This document shows positions 22,423 through 30,260 of a stretch of DNA of 38,703 bases, in pieces; within the stretch, counting starts at the first letter, position 1, and every line of letters starts with the position of its first letter. Made by a program: the position numbers and the translations under genes. This DNA comes from Clostridiales bacterium (lineage in GTDB: Bacteria > Bacillota > Clostridia > Saccharofermentanales > Saccharofermentanaceae): contig JAFWQC010000046.1 of assembly GCA_017509245.1 (NCBI GenBank), forward strand, positions 1-38,703, in the 5' to 3' direction. Under the pieces are notes generated by a model. That model was given only the letters and a program-made list of their open reading frames with translations, had not been told where the DNA came from and did not search any database.

Positions 22423-23387
22423 GTGAATATCTTCTCCCTTCCCGTGTATTCTCCTATCAATCCGCAAACATATTCCTGCATATCCTTATCAAGCCCGGGC
22501 TCATACTGTGCAATCCCGTCCTTTATGAAATAAGGATACCACGCAATCTCCGAATCAGGGTACGCCTTTCTCATCTTTGTCAGGTAATCCGCGGATATCC
22601 TGAACGTGCCGACGCTTACATCAGTGAGCCTGTCAAAACCGATCCCGGATGCCGCATCATCTATGAGTTTCTTATATGCATCTTTCCACTCCGGTATCCT
22701 GATCACCGGGTCAAAGCACAGACGGACTTTGGCGCCGTTCTCAACCGCCCTTGAAGCGGCACTAATCCTCGCGTCCACAGACGCTGTGTGCCTCTCATAT
22801 CTTTCCACGACTTCTTCAGGCGACAACGTGAACGCATAGATGACGTTCGATATGTTGTCCGTAACATCGACAGCCGCTTTGGTCCTTAATTCCACCAGAA
22901 GATCGTCATGTGTCCTCGCCATATCCCTCCAGAAATCGGCATGTCCCGTAAGGCCGTTCAGCGCGAGAAGATCCGTGTCATAGGAAGCGCAGACATACAC
23001 CGGCCCTTCCTTGAGCTTCTCCTCAACATCTTTCCTGTAGTCTTCGAGATTTACAAAGACGACCATGTTGGATGACGGATACATACCCTTGAGATAACAG
23101 TATTCGCAGTCGAACGGGCAGTTCATCATGGAGCTCGCATAATAGAAATTCTTCTGCCCCATTGACTGGCACACCGGCGCGCCCTTAAAGATCCTGCTGC
23201 CATCCCTTACCGCGATTATCAGCGCCTGGTGCTCCTTTTGCAGAGGCGCATTCTGCCTCTTCCTGTCGAACACATCCTTATAGTGCCTGATCTTTATTAC
23301 ATCCGCACCATTAAGCTTTTCAAGGATCTTTTGCGTCAGCGGGTACTCTTCTGCTCTTTCCTCAACGTAGACATGAGTAAATCTCAT
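22413..23387 (-). CDS. SPL-like radical SAM protein (spore photoproduct lyase family)
   Basis: The 324-residue protein aligns by eye with spore photoproduct lyase along its length: opening HVYVEERAEEYPLTQ, then the iron-sulphur motif C90-PFD-C94-EY-C97-YL, and the following strand-helix pattern. SPL uses a 5'-deoxyadenosyl radical to reverse the thymine dimer of spores. In B. subtilis SPL the hydrogen donor Cys141 lies in EASCTSDIVGIDHLT. Here the matching segment is CASYDTDLLALNGLT: Tyr136 replaces that Cys, and a Cys (133) appears three residues earlier. The activity may therefore differ. The nucleosidase gene overlaps it by 26 nt upstream and the SDR overlaps it by 10 nt downstream. Confidence 0.85.
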   Translation of the reverse strand: MRFTHVYVEERAEEYPLTQKILEKLNGADVIKIRHYKDVFDRKRQNAPLQKEHQALIIAVRDGSRIFKGAPVCQSMGQKNFYYASSMMNCPFDCEYCYLKGMYPSSNMVVFVNLEDYRKDVEEKLKEGPVYVCASYDTDLLALNGLTGHADFWRDMARTHDDLLVELRTKAAVDVTDNISNVIYAFTLSPEEVVERYERHTASVDARISAASRAVENGAKVRLCFDPVIRIPEWKDAYKKLIDDAASGIGFDRLTDVSVGTFRISADYLTKMRKAYPDSEIAWYPYFIKDGIAQYEPGLDKDMQEYVCGLIGEYTGREKIFTWN

Positions 23388-24186
23388 CGAGCACCTCCCT
23401 TCCGGCCTTCTTGTCCCTGACCGGGATCCTTCCCTGTTCTTTCATGCGCGCGAAAATCTTTCTCAGCTCATCTTCCCTCCCCGATACAACACAGTAATGC
23501 TCGATGTCTTTAAGCTCATTTCTCATATACTGCGTGAGCCTCAATTCCTGATATATCTCCTCAGGAAGGAACTCGTACTTCCGTTCTCCTTTGCTGTTAC
23601 ATAAAAGAATTGCGATCTTCTTTATCTCATCAGCATGCGCTCTCATAAGGGCGGTCACTTCATTTGCCGTCGGGAACTTATCCCCGCTGTCCGAAACGAC
23701 TTTATAGATCGCAAGGTTCGAAGGCGGTATCACTTTCAATACCTCTTCACATATCAGCGCGGCCTCCATGTCATATAGCATTCCGTCCTCAACGCTCGTC
23801 ACGATCTCAGACGAAGTCGTAAGCGTCATCTCTTCCGCGCCTGCCTCGAAAACCATGTCCGGATAAAACCGCCTTCCCGTATCACGGGATATGACCTGAT
23901 TTATTAGATAGCCCTTACCCTTTTCGCCCCCGGCGCAAATGCCGGCATTTAAGACGAAGTCATTTGCCGTAAGTCCTATTTTCGCGACCGCATCAGAAGC
24001 ACGGCGTCCGGCACCCGTGGTAATTATCTTCGGGACCGCGTCCGGAGTACGGCGGTCTTCACCCGTGGTAATGATCTTCGGGGCCGCATCCGGAGTACGG
24101 CATTCTTCGCCCGTGGTATAACTCTCACAGGTAATCCCGATAAGAGCCGCGGCTTCACATTTAAGGGCTGTAAGGATATAAAGCAA
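23362..24186 (-). CDS. Nucleoside phosphorylase/MTA-SAH nucleosidase-like protein with internal repeats
   Basis: The product (274 residues) resembles the 5'-methylthioadenosine/SAH nucleosidase fold: MLYILTALKCEA at the start (matching the MIYIVTALxCEA opening of the family), FVLNAGICAGG, DMEAA near the ribose site, and VVSDSGD as the purine-binding Asp loop. Such enzymes split adenine from 5'-deoxyadenosine and MTA. An ATG at 24255 would add 23 residues, but GGAAGG sits 9 nt before TTG at 24186, so I use TTG. Residues 24-71 are three 16-residue repeats (TTGE-x-RRTPDAxPKI type) inserted between the first strand and the next core segment. It is coupled to the SPL-like gene by a 26-nt overlap. 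Confidence 0.75.
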   Translation of the reverse strand: MLYILTALKCEAAALIGITCESYTTGEECRTPDAAPKIITTGEDRRTPDAVPKIITTGAGRRASDAVAKIGLTANDFVLNAGICAGGEKGKGYLINQVISRDTGRRFYPDMVFEAGAEEMTLTTSSEIVTSVEDGMLYDMEAALICEEVLKVIPPSNLAIYKVVSDSGDKFPTANEVTALMRAHADEIKKIAILLCNSKGERKYEFLPEEIYQELRLTQYMRNELKDIEHYCVVSGREDELRKIFARMKEQGRIPVRDKKAGREVLDEIYSCLR

Positions 24187-24267
24187 GTAACTGACCTTCC
24201 CATTCTTTTTGTAAATTATATAATATCGTGATAAGATTAGGCGTCTTAAAGACAATGGAGGATTATT

Positions 24268-25257
24268 ATGGACAGATTACTTACGGGCCTTCAGCCCAGC
24301 GGTTCACTTACGATCGGAAATTATGCGGGCGGCATCTCGCAGGTCGTTAACTATCAGAAGGATTATGAGACACTTCTCTTTGTCCCTGACATGCATGCCA
24401 TCACGGTTCCCCAGGATCCCGAAGCGCTGCACAGGAACATCATCAACGCCATCGCAATGTACATCGCATGCGGCGTCGATCCCAACCTTCCCAACATGCA
24501 CATCTACATTCAGTCGGAGAATCTCTATCACGCCAATCTGTCCTGGATCTTCGAATGCCACACGCCTCACGGCGATCTGACCAGAATGCATCAGTTCAAG
24601 GCTAAGTCAGCCCTCCACGAAGCTTTCACCGAAGGCCTCGTAACATATCCTGACCTCATGGCAGCAGACATCCTGCTCTACGATCCCAAGTACGTACCTA
24701 CCGGAATCGACCAGAAGCAGCACGTTGAACTCGCAAGAAACCTCGCCATCAGGTTCAACAACCGTTACGGCGAACTCTTCAAGATCCCTGAGCCCCTGAT
24801 CCCTACGATCGGCGCCAAGATCCGTGACCTTCAGACTCCTACACAGAAGATGAGCAAGTCCACGGATAACCCGAAGGCATCAGTCTTCCTCTCCGATCCC
24901 GAGAAGACGATCCGCAAGAAGATCATGAGCGCAGTTACCGACTCTGACGGCATCATCAAGTTCGACGAGGATGAGAAGCCCGGCGTATCGAACCTCCTCA
25001 CCATCTATTCAGTCTTCACCGGCTGCGCGATCGAAGATGCAGTCGCCAAGTTCGAAGGCGGCGGCTACGGCGACCTCAAGAAGGCAGTCGCAGATGCAGT
25101 TGTCGAGAAGGTCGTTCCTTTCCAGGACAAGTACAACGAAGTAATTAGCAGCGGCATCATCAACGATATCCTTGACGCCGGCCGCGATTACACGAACGAG
25201 ATCGCCAAGGAAAAGTACGAGCTCGTCAGAAAGGCAGTCGGATTCGGAAGAGTCTGA
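24268..25257 (+). CDS. trpS: Tryptophanyl-tRNA synthetase
   Basis: This 329-residue class I synthetase charges tRNA-Trp. LQPSGSLTIGNYAGGI at 8-23 is the HIGH-equivalent, and KMSKSTDNPKASVFLSDP at about 195 is the KMSKS loop. GIDQKQHVELARNLA and DLMAADILLYDPKYVPTG line the tryptophan/ATP site. GGAGG sits about 7 nt before the ATG. No T-box precedes it, unlike the acyl-CoA synthetase at 33908. It is divergent from the nucleosidase across an 81-bp gap rich in TATAAT-like sequence. A candidate pair is TTGTAA-17-TAAGAT at about 24209-24237, but I do not rely on it. Confidence 0.97.
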   Translation: MDRLLTGLQPSGSLTIGNYAGGISQVVNYQKDYETLLFVPDMHAITVPQDPEALHRNIINAIAMYIACGVDPNLPNMHIYIQSENLYHANLSWIFECHTPHGDLTRMHQFKAKSALHEAFTEGLVTYPDLMAADILLYDPKYVPTGIDQKQHVELARNLAIRFNNRYGELFKIPEPLIPTIGAKIRDLQTPTQKMSKSTDNPKASVFLSDPEKTIRKKIMSAVTDSDGIIKFDEDEKPGVSNLLTIYSVFTGCAIEDAVAKFEGGGYGDLKKAVADAVVEKVVPFQDKYNEVISSGIINDILDAGRDYTNEIAKEKYELVRKAVGFGRV

Positions 25258-25330
25258 TAGATGACATAAGGCCATACCCGGTTAGTGATTTTTTGGGGGA
25301 AGGCCGATGACCATGTATCTTTAAAGATCT

Positions 25331-25356
25331 GAACCACCTTCGGGTGGTTCTTTTTT
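25331..25356 (+). terminator. Intrinsic terminator of trpS
   Basis: GAACCACC (25331-25338), tetraloop TTCG and GGTGGTTC (25343-25350) are followed by T6. This is a strong stem with a stable UUCG loop. Confidence 0.95.
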
Positions 25357-25405
25357 GTTTGTTGGAGTTTGTGTTTGATGTTTGATGTTTGGTGTTTGAT
25401 GTTTG
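25357..25405. repeat. TGTTTGA-type microrepeat
   Basis: TGTTTGATG, TGTTTGATG, TGTTTGGTG, TGTTTGATG and TGTTTGCT follow one another closely. It is a simple-sequence heptamer-like tract after the trpS terminator. Confidence 0.75.
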
Positions 25406-25424
25406 CTCAATTTTCTTTGAGAAA

Positions 25425-25620
25425 TATGCTAAAACCCTTAAATCTGACGGTTTAGCATACGTTTTATGGGTTTGCGTGGGTTGTTCGCCCCTGTCAGAGC
25501 CGCCGGAAGGGGCGAAACGTATGCTAAAACCCTTAAATTTGCAGATTTAGCATACACCCGTGGGTGAATTGTATGCTTTTTGGGCTGATTTTGGAGATTT
25601 AGCATATTTTTGGCTGATTG
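25425..25620. repeat. Two ~36-bp hairpins with ATGCTAAAACCCTTAAAT
   Basis: TATGCTAAAACCCTTAAATC...GGTTTAGCATAC recurs about 95 bp later as TATGCTAAAACCCTTAAATT...GATTTAGCATAC. Each copy is an inverted repeat (GTATGCTAAA/TTTAGCATAC), and a third TTTAGCATA half-copy follows near 25597. A CGCGCGCTCGAAAA block follows near 25627. No gene is visible in 25406-25741. Confidence 0.7.
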
Positions 25621-25741
25621 CCTTTTCGCGCGCTCGAAAATGAGGCCAACCCGTCCCCCTTAAAACATCGTCAAATGACATAACATCCCAATCAGGTCAA
25701 TTAAAGCCGCCTTGGGATTCACCTCAAAAGAGCACACTAAC

Positions 25742-26428
25742 CTATCTGCCATTCTTCCACATATATCCGTGCTTTATCACGGTCTCAATGTGATAACTCG
25801 CCTCGCCCAGGGAGGCGCGCAGCTTCTTTATGTAAGTGTCGACGGCCCTGTCGTAGCCCTCGAAATCCCTGCCCCAGACGGCGTCGAGGATCTGGTTGCG
25901 CGTTAAGGCCTGGTCGCGGTTTTCGACGAAATACAAAAGCAGTTCATATTCTCTGGGGGTGAGCTCGGTCCGCCTGCCGTTCACGCTGACAAGACGTCTT
26001 GCGGGCTCTATCGTGATCTCGCCGACTTCTATTCGGCCGTCTTTTACGAGCAGGCCCCTGTAACGCTTTATCAGGGCGTTGACCTTTAAGAGGAGGAGTT
26101 TGGTCGAATAGGGCTTGGTCAGGTATTCGTCGGCACCGATCTCATAGCCTTCGATAATGTCAGTCTCCTGGCCGAGGGCCGTAAGGAAGATGACGGGGAC
26201 GTCGTAGCGTGTTCTTATGAATTTGCAGACTTCCTTGCCGTCCTTGCCGGGCATCATGATGTCGAGGATGATCGCGTCGTAGTGATTGTTCATGACAAGG
26301 CGGCAGGCATCGTCGCCGTTGCCGGCCTGATCGACCTCAAAGCCGTTTTTGGTAAAGTACGCGGAAGTGATGGTCCTTAATGCCACGTCGTCTTCTGCGA
26401 TCAGTATCTTGATATTACTGTCTGTCAT
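25742..26428 (-). CDS. OmpR-family response regulator
   Basis: The 228-residue protein has a receiver domain (1-120) with the acidic pair E12-D13-D14, phosphoacceptor D56 in IILDIMMPG, Thr in FLTALG and Lys in YLTKPYS. A winged helix (about 130-225) shows ELTPREYELLLYFVENRDQALTRNQILDAVWGRDFEGYDRAVDTYIKKLR, typical of OmpR/PhoB DNA-binding domains. It overlaps the kinase stop by 4 nt, so kinase and regulator are one operon with the kinase first. The target genes are unknown. Confidence 0.96.
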   Translation of the reverse strand: MTDSNIKILIAEDDVALRTITSAYFTKNGFEVDQAGNGDDACRLVMNNHYDAIILDIMMPGKDGKEVCKFIRTRYDVPVIFLTALGQETDIIEGYEIGADEYLTKPYSTKLLLLKVNALIKRYRGLLVKDGRIEVGEITIEPARRLVSVNGRRTELTPREYELLLYFVENRDQALTRNQILDAVWGRDFEGYDRAVDTYIKKLRASLGEASYHIETVIKHGYMWKNGR

Positions 26429-27966
26429 TCTTTCACCTTTTTGATCTCAAACCAGAATGTCGTTCCGTCTTCGCCGCTTGTTACGCCGAATCTTGCTTTG
26501 TGAAGTTCAAGGATGCTCTTGTTGACTGCAAGTCCGACGCCGTTGCTTTCGAGCCGGTCTGTGCCTGACTTGTCGGTCTTGTAGAACAGGTCCCAGATTT
26601 TCTTTTGTTCTTTCGCACTTATCGCCTCGCCGTCATTTGTGATCTTGAATGTGACGTTGTTTGCGTCCGAGAGGAAGTTGACCTCGACTTTCTCTTTGCC
26701 GTATTTGATCGCATTGGAGAGGAAGTTCGAGATGACCATCTTCATCATGTCGAGGTCGGCGGGGACGATGTATTCGCCGTCTTCAGAGTCCTTTTTGAAT
26801 TCGACGGTCATGCCTCGCTCTTTGGCGATCTGCTCCATGTGTCTGTAGCATGCTTTTGTGAGCTCGAAAAGTTCGACGTCCTCAAGATTGAGCGCCGCAT
26901 TGCCGGAATCCATTTTCGAGAGATTCAAAAGAGTACTGACCATCTTCGCCATGTGATCGACTTCGGCATTGATCTTCGCCGCAACTTCAGGGCGCTCGCT
27001 CTCATCTATCAGATCCCAGTTCTCGATATAGACCTTGGTGACAGCAAGAGGCGTCTTCAGTTCATGGGCGAAACTGCGGGTAAGGTTCCTGTTCCTCGCT
27101 TCATAACTCAACCTGTTGAAATAAAGCCCGCGCATTACAATCACCGTGCCTGAGACAGCAACTGCTGCAAGAACAGCGATCAGGATGTATAAGTAGCCGT
27201 AATTTGCGAAAACGATCTTGATCGGATGGTAAATATAGACTCCGCACGATTCGACATTTATTTCGGTATCGGGGATCGGTTCGTTAGTCAATATGAACCC
27301 GTAATCCGTGAACCAGCTGTTCTTATAGCCCGGAGTGTCCGGATCTCCACGCTTCAGTTTGTCGATCTGTTCGTTGTAGATCGCCTCAGCTTCAGCATCA
27401 AGTTTCTCTCTTTTGCTGTCTTTCTCACCGGATGGAGCGTTAGAAACCTTGTATGGCTGACGGTAAATATTCCCGTCTTTATCATAGATAAATATCGTCG
27501 CTATTTCGCTGATTCTCGAGAATTCGAAGGTCTGATCAAGATCGCCATAGACCCTGTATATTTTTCCATCCCTTACAACATCTGCCGGGATATCTGTGAT
27601 GTCATCTGATTTTTTGAAGCCGAGGTAGTTGCTGTCCTTTTCAGTACCGGGCACAGGTTCAACCTCCACAGGCTCATCGTAAAGCCCGGATTTATAGTAC
27701 TTCAGAGTCTTATAACGTCCGATGTCAGGGTAAAAATCGTCATACAATAAACCCGTATCAAAAACGATGCTCACATTTTGCGGATCGTGAAAAGCGTCCG
27801 GACCATAATAAACATTTGCCGGAAAGATGGTACTGTAAGCGTTGGAGGAATAAACACCCCGGACTTTGCTCACCAGCACTATGGTAAGCAAAAAACTGCA
27901 AAGAAGCACGACGATCAGTATCAAAGCACATATTGTCGCGGTGATCCTGATGTATGTTTTTCTCAT
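26425..27966 (-). CDS. Sensor histidine kinase
   Basis: The 513-residue membrane kinase has transmembrane helices at about 10-32 and 258-280. They enclose a ~225-residue extracellular sensor domain rich in Tyr and Asp that I do not recognise. The cytoplasmic part has the H-box SFAHELKTPLAVTK with His301, then NFLSNAIKYG (N box), KIWDLFYKTDKSGTDRLESNGVGLAVNKSI (F and G boxes), and GTTFWFEI at the end. There is no HAMP domain with a clear pattern between helix 2 and the H-box; the linker is only about 20 residues. It is the first gene of the pair. A TATACT -10 lies near 28019-28024 on minus, but no clear -35. Confidence 0.95.
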   Translation of the reverse strand: MRKTYIRITATICALILIVVLLCSFLLTIVLVSKVRGVYSSNAYSTIFPANVYYGPDAFHDPQNVSIVFDTGLLYDDFYPDIGRYKTLKYYKSGLYDEPVEVEPVPGTEKDSNYLGFKKSDDITDIPADVVRDGKIYRVYGDLDQTFEFSRISEIATIFIYDKDGNIYRQPYKVSNAPSGEKDSKREKLDAEAEAIYNEQIDKLKRGDPDTPGYKNSWFTDYGFILTNEPIPDTEINVESCGVYIYHPIKIVFANYGYLYILIAVLAAVAVSGTVIVMRGLYFNRLSYEARNRNLTRSFAHELKTPLAVTKVYIENWDLIDESERPEVAAKINAEVDHMAKMVSTLLNLSKMDSGNAALNLEDVELFELTKACYRHMEQIAKERGMTVEFKKDSEDGEYIVPADLDMMKMVISNFLSNAIKYGKEKVEVNFLSDANNVTFKITNDGEAISAKEQKKIWDLFYKTDKSGTDRLESNGVGLAVNKSILELHKARFGVTSGEDGTTFWFEIKKVKE

Positions 27967-28054
27967 TCCTGTTATCCCCGTATCTGAGAGCGCTCGGACT
28001 TCTTCATGTTCATATTAAGAAGTATAGAGGTTTGATGTGTATTTCTTATGTATA

Positions 28055-28090
28055 AATAATAACACCGGAGCTATATATTTGCTCCGGTGT
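28055..28090 (-). terminator. Intrinsic terminator after the OhrR-like gene
   Basis: ACACCGGAGC (28062-28071) pairs perfectly with GCTCCGGTGT (28081-28090). On minus it is followed by TATTATTTATAC, 18 nt after the stop at 28109. Confidence 0.85.
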
Positions 28091-28108
28091 CATCCCTGGC
28101 CGGTAATA

Positions 28109-28534
28109 TCATTCTTCAAGAAGTTTATACAGTACTTTGTAGAGTTCCACTGCTTCTTCTTTCCCGAGTTTCACGCATGAACCGATCTTTTCAGGTATGC
28201 TTTTCGCTTTTTTATATAGAGCCTTTCCGTCCTCAGTAAGAGATATGACCACGACTCGCTCATCATCTGCACTTCTGGTCCTTTTAATAAGGCCCTGCTT
28301 CTCGGTATTCTTGAGCATCGGTGTCACTGTTCCGGTATCAAGCCTCAGTCTTTTGCAGAGCTCTCCTACCGTGATCCCGTCTTTCTCCCAGAGCACAAGA
28401 AACATGATGTACTGGGTGTATGTGATTCCCAGGGGCTTCAGATACGGCGTGTAAAGACCCGTTATCTTTCTGGCTGCCGCATATAAGGGAAAACACAGCT
28501 GGGAATCCAGCTTCATCGATTCATCAATCTTCAT
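28109..28534 (-). CDS. MarR/OhrR-family peroxide-responsive regulator
   Basis: The 141-residue winged-helix protein matches OhrR: LDSQLCFPLYAAARKITGLYTPYLKPLGITYTQYIMFLVLWE at the N terminus, with the redox Cys in SQLCFPLY and the tyrosines that hold its reduced form. The wing reads LRLDTGTVTPMLKNTEKQGLIKRTRS. OhrR proteins are repressors inactivated by organic hydroperoxides. A GTG three codons upstream overlaps the AAGGTG ribosome site, so I start at ATG 28534. It lies downstream of the peroxidase gene in the same operon, separated by 15 nt, and likely represses the promoter at 29128-29156. Confidence 0.9.
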   Translation of the reverse strand: MKIDESMKLDSQLCFPLYAAARKITGLYTPYLKPLGITYTQYIMFLVLWEKDGITVGELCKRLRLDTGTVTPMLKNTEKQGLIKRTRSADDERVVVISLTEDGKALYKKAKSIPEKIGSCVKLGKEEAVELYKVLYKLLEE

Positions 28535-28549
28535 TCTGATCACCTTCTG

Positions 28550-29092
28550 TCAAATAAGACTTTCAACAAATGCCCTTACTTCCTTCATCTCTGCCGTGGG
28601 CTCAAATCTCTTTACGACATTACCCTGTCTGTCAACGACGAACTTGGTGAAATTCCATTTGATCTCGGGATTATTCTGATAATCACTGTCGATCTTTTTG
28701 AGCATTGCATTCATCGCCAGAGCCTTGGGACCTTTGCCGAATCCCTCAAAACCCTTCTGAGACTTAAGGAACTTGAACAAAGGCAGCGCATTCTCACCGT
28801 TCACGTCAGATTTCTTCATCTGGGGAAACTGCGTGTGATACTTAAGCCGGCAGAATTCATGCACCTCTTCATCGGTACCGGGAGTCTGTCCTGCGAACTG
28901 GTTACAGGGCACGTCGATAACCTCAAAGCCCTTGTCATGAAGATCTTCATACATCTGCTCGATGGGCTTATAGTGAGGAGTAAAGCCACAACCTGTAGCG
29001 GTATTGACGATCAGGATCACCTTACCTTCATAGTCTCTTAAAGATATCTCTTCACCTTTTGGTGTTGGAACTGAATAATCGTAGATTGACAT
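28550..29092 (-). CDS. Glutathione-peroxidase-family thiol peroxidase
   Basis: This 180-residue cytoplasmic enzyme reduces hydroperoxides. VNTATGCGFTPHY contains the peroxidatic Cys (about 35) where animal enzymes have selenocysteine. PCNQFAGQTPGTDEE and IKWNFTKFVVDRQG carry the Gln and Trp-Asn of the active site. A further Cys in HEFCRLKYH (about 82) sits where the resolving Cys of thioredoxin-dependent members lies, so thioredoxin rather than glutathione is the likelier reductant (inference). It is first in the operon with the OhrR-like gene and has a consensus promoter. Confidence 0.93.
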   Translation of the reverse strand: MSIYDYSVPTPKGEEISLRDYEGKVILIVNTATGCGFTPHYKPIEQMYEDLHDKGFEVIDVPCNQFAGQTPGTDEEVHEFCRLKYHTQFPQMKKSDVNGENALPLFKFLKSQKGFEGFGKGPKALAMNAMLKKIDSDYQNNPEIKWNFTKFVVDRQGNVVKRFEPTAEMKEVRAFVESLI

Positions 29093-29127
29093 AGTTGATT
29101 TCTCCCTTCTGTTTTCTATTTGATAAA

Positions 29128-29156
29128 ATTATATTGTGCCAAATATAAATTGTCAA
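29128..29156 (-). promoter_or_regulatory. Consensus promoter with OhrR-like operator
   Basis: On minus: TTGACA (29156-29151), exactly 17 nt, TATAAT (29133-29128). An imperfect dyad TATATTTG-GCA-CAATATAA lies across the spacer and -10, and TTGACAAT/TTTATCAA flanks it. This suits binding of the co-transcribed OhrR-like repressor. Confidence 0.85.
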
Positions 29157-29212
29157 CATATTTTTTCTTTGCCCTTTTCCCGAAAATATAATCTGTCAGT
29201 GAATCCCCTGCA

Positions 29213-30193
29213 TCAGAAGAACAGCTCAACCGCCTTCTTCATTAATGTTCCAAAAGACTTCGGCCACTGTCCGTTGATCTTTCCGGTCTGGCCGTTAATG
29301 ACGATAATGTAATTCCTGCCGTCGTATGCAAATGTGTTGATCCAGACAGGCACCAGCAGATACTTGTACCTCAGGTTATAGTAATCAGTTGCGATCTCGA
29401 TACCCGACAGGTGTGTAACCGGGTTCTGCTTATAAGCCTCATTCGAAAGATAGCTCTTAAGATCATCGCCCAAGCTGTTCCAGGCTTCGGCCAGGCCTAT
29501 GGAATAGTGCTCACAAGGAAAACCTGCCAGCGCGTCAGGCGTATAAGGCTTTGCCTCCCCGGTCCAGTAATCTTTTACAACGGACAAAAGGAGCTTGTCT
29601 GATGCCAGCTGCTTACTTGCAACGACCGGGAAATCGTCAACCTGATGCTTGAATTTCCCGCTCTTGAAAAGCGTCCTGTTGCCGGAGGAATAATGGCCGG
29701 TATAGCGGTTCTCGGTCAGGACATCAAAGGTAAAGAGCGGAACGTATATGCCGTAGAACTTATTGAGTTCGGCATTCTGAGCAAGCTTATCAGGCGCAAG
29801 GAACCTGTCCTTGATCCAGTCCTTGAAGATAAACTGAGCGCGCTTTTCCGTGATCTTGAAAGGGATGACACCATTTGGTGCCATGATGTCTTTGGAAGGA
29901 TCTGCCGCATCGACCGTGGCCGAACCGCAGAAAGGGCAGCGGCCTGAGAGCTGAAGCCTGTTCTGGACAGTCTCGGCTCCGCACTGCCTGCAGATAACGA
30001 TCTTGGCTTCCATGCCCCAGTCGTGACTTGCAGTATTCTGCGCAGTAAGGAAATCCATCTCCTCAACGGGGAGCTTGGATACTAATTCGGGAATGATCTC
30101 CTTGTGACCGCAGGACTGGCATAAAAGGCTGTCCCAGCCGGGATTGAATATCATCGTACCGCCGCACGACGGACACTTCTTATCGATTGGCAT
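29213..30193 (-). CDS. Zinc-ribbon protein, two ribbons and a large C-terminal domain
   Basis: The protein (326 residues) starts with a ribbon CPSCGG...CQSCGH (about 7-28) and has a second, CRQCG...CPFCG, at about 67-90. The remainder (about 105-326) is a soluble domain rich in aromatic residues; it includes FYGIYVPLFTFDVLTENRYTGHY and ends RNYIIVINGQTGKINGQWPKS, similar to uncharacterised zinc-ribbon proteins often annotated as TFIIB-type zinc ribbon-containing. Function is not known. AAGGAGG sits about 9 nt before the ATG at 30193; the ATG 36 nt upstream lacks a site. It follows the membrane protein gene after 67 nt, perhaps as one operon. Confidence 0.85.
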   Translation of the reverse strand: MPIDKKCPSCGGTMIFNPGWDSLLCQSCGHKEIIPELVSKLPVEEMDFLTAQNTASHDWGMEAKIVICRQCGAETVQNRLQLSGRCPFCGSATVDAADPSKDIMAPNGVIPFKITEKRAQFIFKDWIKDRFLAPDKLAQNAELNKFYGIYVPLFTFDVLTENRYTGHYSSGNRTLFKSGKFKHQVDDFPVVASKQLASDKLLLSVVKDYWTGEAKPYTPDALAGFPCEHYSIGLAEAWNSLGDDLKSYLSNEAYKQNPVTHLSGIEIATDYYNLRYKYLLVPVWINTFAYDGRNYIIVINGQTGKINGQWPKSFGTLMKKAVELFF

Positions 30194-30260
30194 AATTGCG
30201 GCCCTCCTTGTGTCAAAGCGCGAAAACAAAGCCCCTCAACCCGCGCGCTAACCCCGGGTG

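Noticed and set aside
24187..24267. A T-box or other leader upstream of trpS
   Set aside because: The gap is only 81 bp and lacks the T-box element and any terminator.
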